6,723 nt of DNA, taken from Planctomycetes bacterium UBA2386 (GTDB lineage Bacteria; Planctomycetota; UBA1135; UBA2386). The notes under the pieces were generated by a model. That model saw only the letters and a program-made list of their open reading frames with translations, did not search any database and had not been told where the DNA came from. The stretch covers positions 1 through 6,723 of the forward strand of contig DDSQ01000128.1 in assembly GCA_002343845.1 (NCBI GenBank), written 5' to 3'. Each line of letters begins with the position of its first letter. The stretch's first letter is position 1. Both the position numbers and the translations under genes were made by a program. This document shows, piece after piece, positions 4,686-6,723 of the stretch.

Positions 4686-6446
4686 TCAGGCCCCGCTCTT
4701 GCCGATCTTGCGCACGCGGATGCTGCGGATCGCGTACTGGTGGTGCACGCCGTCGGAGTCGAGCACGAAGTTGTAGCCCCATTGCCAGACGAAGCGCGGG
4801 TCGCTGATGCGCCAGGTCTTGCGCGTCCAGCCGGTGCCGGGCGGTACCGTGAACCAGCCGCCGGCGGCGGTCTTGAAACCGGTGGCGGTCGCGGCCTCGT
4901 ACTTGAGGTTGAAGCCGGCGCCGACCTGCGGCGCGTTGCGCCGCACCTCGACGGTGATCTCCAGCGGCTGGTGGCCGCCGGCGAGGAACGAGGGATGCAC
5001 GACGAACAGGTGCCCGCCGGGCACGTTGCCGGCGCGTGCCGAGCCGCCGTAGGTGCGCACGGATTCGGCCACCGCGGCCTCGCCCAGCGTGTGCAGGCCG
5101 CCGGACGTGGTGCCCTGCTCGTAGTCGATGAAGAGCTCGGTGACGGTGGCATAGTCGGCGTCGCCGCGGAAGGGCTTGCCGCGGTTGGACGCGGCCTTGG
5201 CCAGCACGGAGGCCGGCAGGTCGGTCAGCAGCAGCGGGTCGCGCACGAGCGTGGGCGTTGGCGACGCGCTGGCCGAGCTGGTCAGCGGGTCCACGACGGT
5301 CACCGGGGTCGGGAAGGCGAGCGGCTCGCTGGCCACCGGCGCCGCCGTCCAGGCAACCGCCACCGGGCCGCGCGGGCCGTCGAAGACGAAGGCCGGGTGG
5401 CGGCCGTTGAGCAGCAGCCAGCCGACATAGGCCGGCTGGCGGCCGAGGTGGTCGATCAGCGTGGCCAGCGCGCGGTACGCGGGGCGCTGGCGGCCCTGCG
5501 CGTCGAGCAGCCCGAGAGGGCCGCTGTCGCCGTCGCGGCCCTCGAACCACTGGATGTTGGCCACACCCTGGGCGATGCCCATCACGTAGGCCTTGACCAG
5601 GCCCGAGGCCTGCACGGCGTTGCCCTTGGCGGAGGTGATGCCCAGCTCGGTGAAGACCACCGGCACGTCCTGCCGCTGCGGGTTGGCCGCGGCCAGCATG
5701 CGGCGCACGGCGGGCACGAGGTTCAGGTACACGGCCTCGGCATCGGGGTGGCTGGAGGCGGCCACCTGGTCGAGCACCTCGTAAGGGTGCAGCGTGACGT
5801 AGTCGAAGTGGTTGCGCGCGCCGGCGCGGATGACCAGATCGAGGTAGTGGACGTGCGCGGACTTCGCCGCCAGGCCCACGCGCATCTGCGGGTCCACGGC
5901 CTTGATCGCGCGGTAGGTGGCCTGCACCAGCCTGGCGTAGTCGGCCGGGGTCTGCGTCGCGCCGGTGCCGTTGGGCGGCTCGTTCCACACCTCGAAGCAC
6001 TGCACCTTGCCGCGCAGGCGGCGGGCCAGCTGGGTGACGTAGGCCGTCCAGCCGGCGAGGTGGTTGACGGGCAGTGTGCCGGGCTTGTCCAGCGTGTTCC
6101 AGCCGGGGTTGCCGAGCAGCAGCATGCCGAACGCGACGTTCTGCCCGGCGAGCCATCCGGTGGCTTCGTCCAGGGCCTGCCAGTTCCACTGGCCCGGCCG
6201 CGGCTCGACCACGTGCCAGTAGGCGTTGGTGGTGCGCAGCGTGCTGACGCCGATGGCCGTCATCGCCGGGATCCAGCGCGCCAGGTCGGCGCGGCTGCGG
6301 GCGTTGACGTACGACGGCCCGATGCCGAAGGGCGACGGTGCCGTGCCGGCGCCCGGCAGCGGCTGGCCGCAGGGCGAGGCCTGCGCCCCGCCTGCGAGGC
6401 CCGCCAAGGCAAGGGCCATCGCCAGGCCTGCGATTCGAGTCGACAC
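4686..6446 (-). CDS. Secreted clan-A glycoside hydrolase, GH39-like, with C-terminal beta-rich domain (586 aa)
   Basis: This is a predicted retaining endo- or exo-glycosidase acting on an extracellular polysaccharide. Residues 1-23 are a signal peptide (cut near AQA). A (beta/alpha)8 barrel follows from about 40 to 340. FEVWNEP at 151-157 gives the acid/base Glu156, VTLHPYE at 217-223 the conserved His-Pro-Tyr, and VVFTELGIT at 263-271 the nucleophile Glu267, as in GH39 and related clan-A families. GIAQGVANIQWFEGRD (290-305) fits the last barrel strands. Residues 341-400 look like a linking beta segment with a Ser/Pro-rich stretch. Residues 430-586 form a separate beta-rich region ending in WQWGYNFVLDSDGVHHQYAI, which I cannot assign to a named domain. 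I chose the GTG at 6446 because AGGA lies seven bases upstream and the signal peptide starts there. Only 46 bases separate it from the upstream glycosyltransferase, so one operon is likely. The precise GH family and substrate are uncertain. Confidence 0.85.
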   Translation of the reverse strand: MSTRIAGLAMALALAGLAGGAQASPCGQPLPGAGTAPSPFGIGPSYVNARSRADLARWIPAMTAIGVSTLRTTNAYWHVVEPRPGQWNWQALDEATGWLAGQNVAFGMLLLGNPGWNTLDKPGTLPVNHLAGWTAYVTQLARRLRGKVQCFEVWNEPPNGTGATQTPADYARLVQATYRAIKAVDPQMRVGLAAKSAHVHYLDLVIRAGARNHFDYVTLHPYEVLDQVAASSHPDAEAVYLNLVPAVRRMLAAANPQRQDVPVVFTELGITSAKGNAVQASGLVKAYVMGIAQGVANIQWFEGRDGDSGPLGLLDAQGRQRPAYRALATLIDHLGRQPAYVGWLLLNGRHPAFVFDGPRGPVAVAWTAAPVASEPLAFPTPVTVVDPLTSSASASPTPTLVRDPLLLTDLPASVLAKAASNRGKPFRGDADYATVTELFIDYEQGTTSGGLHTLGEAAVAESVRTYGGSARAGNVPGGHLFVVHPSFLAGGHQPLEITVEVRRNAPQVGAGFNLKYEAATATGFKTAAGGWFTVPPGTGWTRKTWRISDPRFVWQWGYNFVLDSDGVHHQYAIRSIRVRKIGKSGA

Positions 6447-6492
6447 GCTCGGGTCCTTCCAGTTCACGGTGGCCGATCGGACGGCCGGGCGC

Positions 6493-6723
6493 TTATCGGC
6501 CGGCCGTCGCGGACGAGCGGTGCCGCTCCCAGGCGTCCTCGATGCAGGCCGCCATCCGCTGGCGGAACTGCCCGATCGAGAAACGCTCCGCATGGGCACG
6601 GCACGCCTCGGGCCGGATCGGCGCGGGCAGCGCCAGGAAGCGCCGCACCGCGTCGATCAGGCCGTCCACAGTCTGCTCATCGAAGAACAGGCCCGTCATC
6701 CCGCGATCGGGTGTGTCCTCGCC
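6493..6723 (-). CDS. GT4-like glycosyltransferase, C-terminal 76 residues only
   Basis: Only the C-terminus lies in the window; the frame is open to the right edge. The visible chain begins GEDTPDRGMTGLFFDEQTVD, where TGLFF.EQT..GL..A matches the conserved stretch just after the second E of the EX7E motif in GT4 (glycosyl transferases group 1). It ends with ACRAHAERFSIGQFRQRMAA, the usual C-terminal helix of the family. These enzymes transfer a nucleotide-activated sugar to a growing glycan in the cytoplasm. The ATG at 6699 is an internal methionine, not a start. The next gene is a secreted glycoside hydrolase, which suggests a polysaccharide biosynthesis locus. Donor and acceptor cannot be read from this fragment. 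Confidence 0.82.
   Translation of the reverse strand, partial: GEDTPDRGMTGLFFDEQTVDGLIDAVRRFLALPAPIRPEACRAHAERFSIGQFRQRMAACIEDAWERHRSSATAGR

Noticed and set aside
3859..6189. A single 776-residue reading frame joining the PEP-CTERM protein to a long upstream extension
   Set aside because: The upstream part is Arg/Pro/Gly-rich low-complexity sequence in another frame of the glycoside hydrolase gene. A strong GGGGAG and signal peptide mark the true start at 4509.
6447..6599. Glycoside hydrolase start at 6599
   Set aside because: This would overlap the glycosyltransferase end and bury the signal peptide 50 residues inside the protein.

Overview
The window is a GC-rich accessory region. The organism is most likely a betaproteobacterium of the order Burkholderiales. 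This is inferred from the G/C-biased third positions, three PEP-CTERM surface proteins with a VPEP, hydrophobic helix, RRRK tail, and an HI1419/HI1420-type toxin-antitoxin pair. Species cannot be assigned. Every gene I can support lies on the minus strand, so the biological order runs from the right edge to the left edge.

Right part, 6723 to 4686: the last 76 codons of a GT4-like glycosyltransferase are followed 46 bp later by a secreted clan-A glycoside hydrolase (GH39-like, with an extra C-terminal beta-rich region). The two are probably cotranscribed. Middle part, 4509 to 2779: two PEP-CTERM proteins follow (a DUF4082-like one, then a DUF642-like one). Their N-terminal domains are unrelated, but they share a similar C-terminal tail, a post-stop hairpin and a terminator. 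Next comes a toxin-antitoxin module (2452 to 1853). Its toxin gene is broken at a run of seven G, and a palindrome overlaps its promoter. Left part: a third PEP-CTERM protein (DUF642-like) at 1679-1065, then a secreted SGNH/SASA carbohydrate O-acetylesterase that runs off the left edge.

The secreted proteins fit one theme: making, trimming and deacetylating an extracellular polysaccharide, with PEP-CTERM proteins delivered to the cell surface by an exosortase encoded elsewhere. That link is inferred from neighbourhood. No exosortase, polymerase or PrsK/PrsR-like regulator is in the window.

Gaps of more than 300 bp without a gene. 2453-2778 holds the toxin promoter/operator, a GGGTTC repeat cluster, a 125-bp MITE-like element and the terminator of the second PEP-CTERM gene. 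3463-3858 holds an inverted repeat upstream of that gene, a 129-bp MITE-like element, a perfect 14-bp tandem duplication and the terminator of the third-listed PEP-CTERM gene (3859-4509). The shorter gap 1680-1852 carries a solo half of the same element and a strong G-quadruplex motif. The gap 803-1064 holds a terminator and an 18-bp perfect palindrome. The gap 4510-4685 holds three TCCG boxes spaced exactly 10 bp apart.

The most notable features are the small family of nonautonomous inverted-repeat elements, one in each of three intergenic gaps around the TA module and the PEP-CTERM genes, and the homopolymer frameshift in the toxin.
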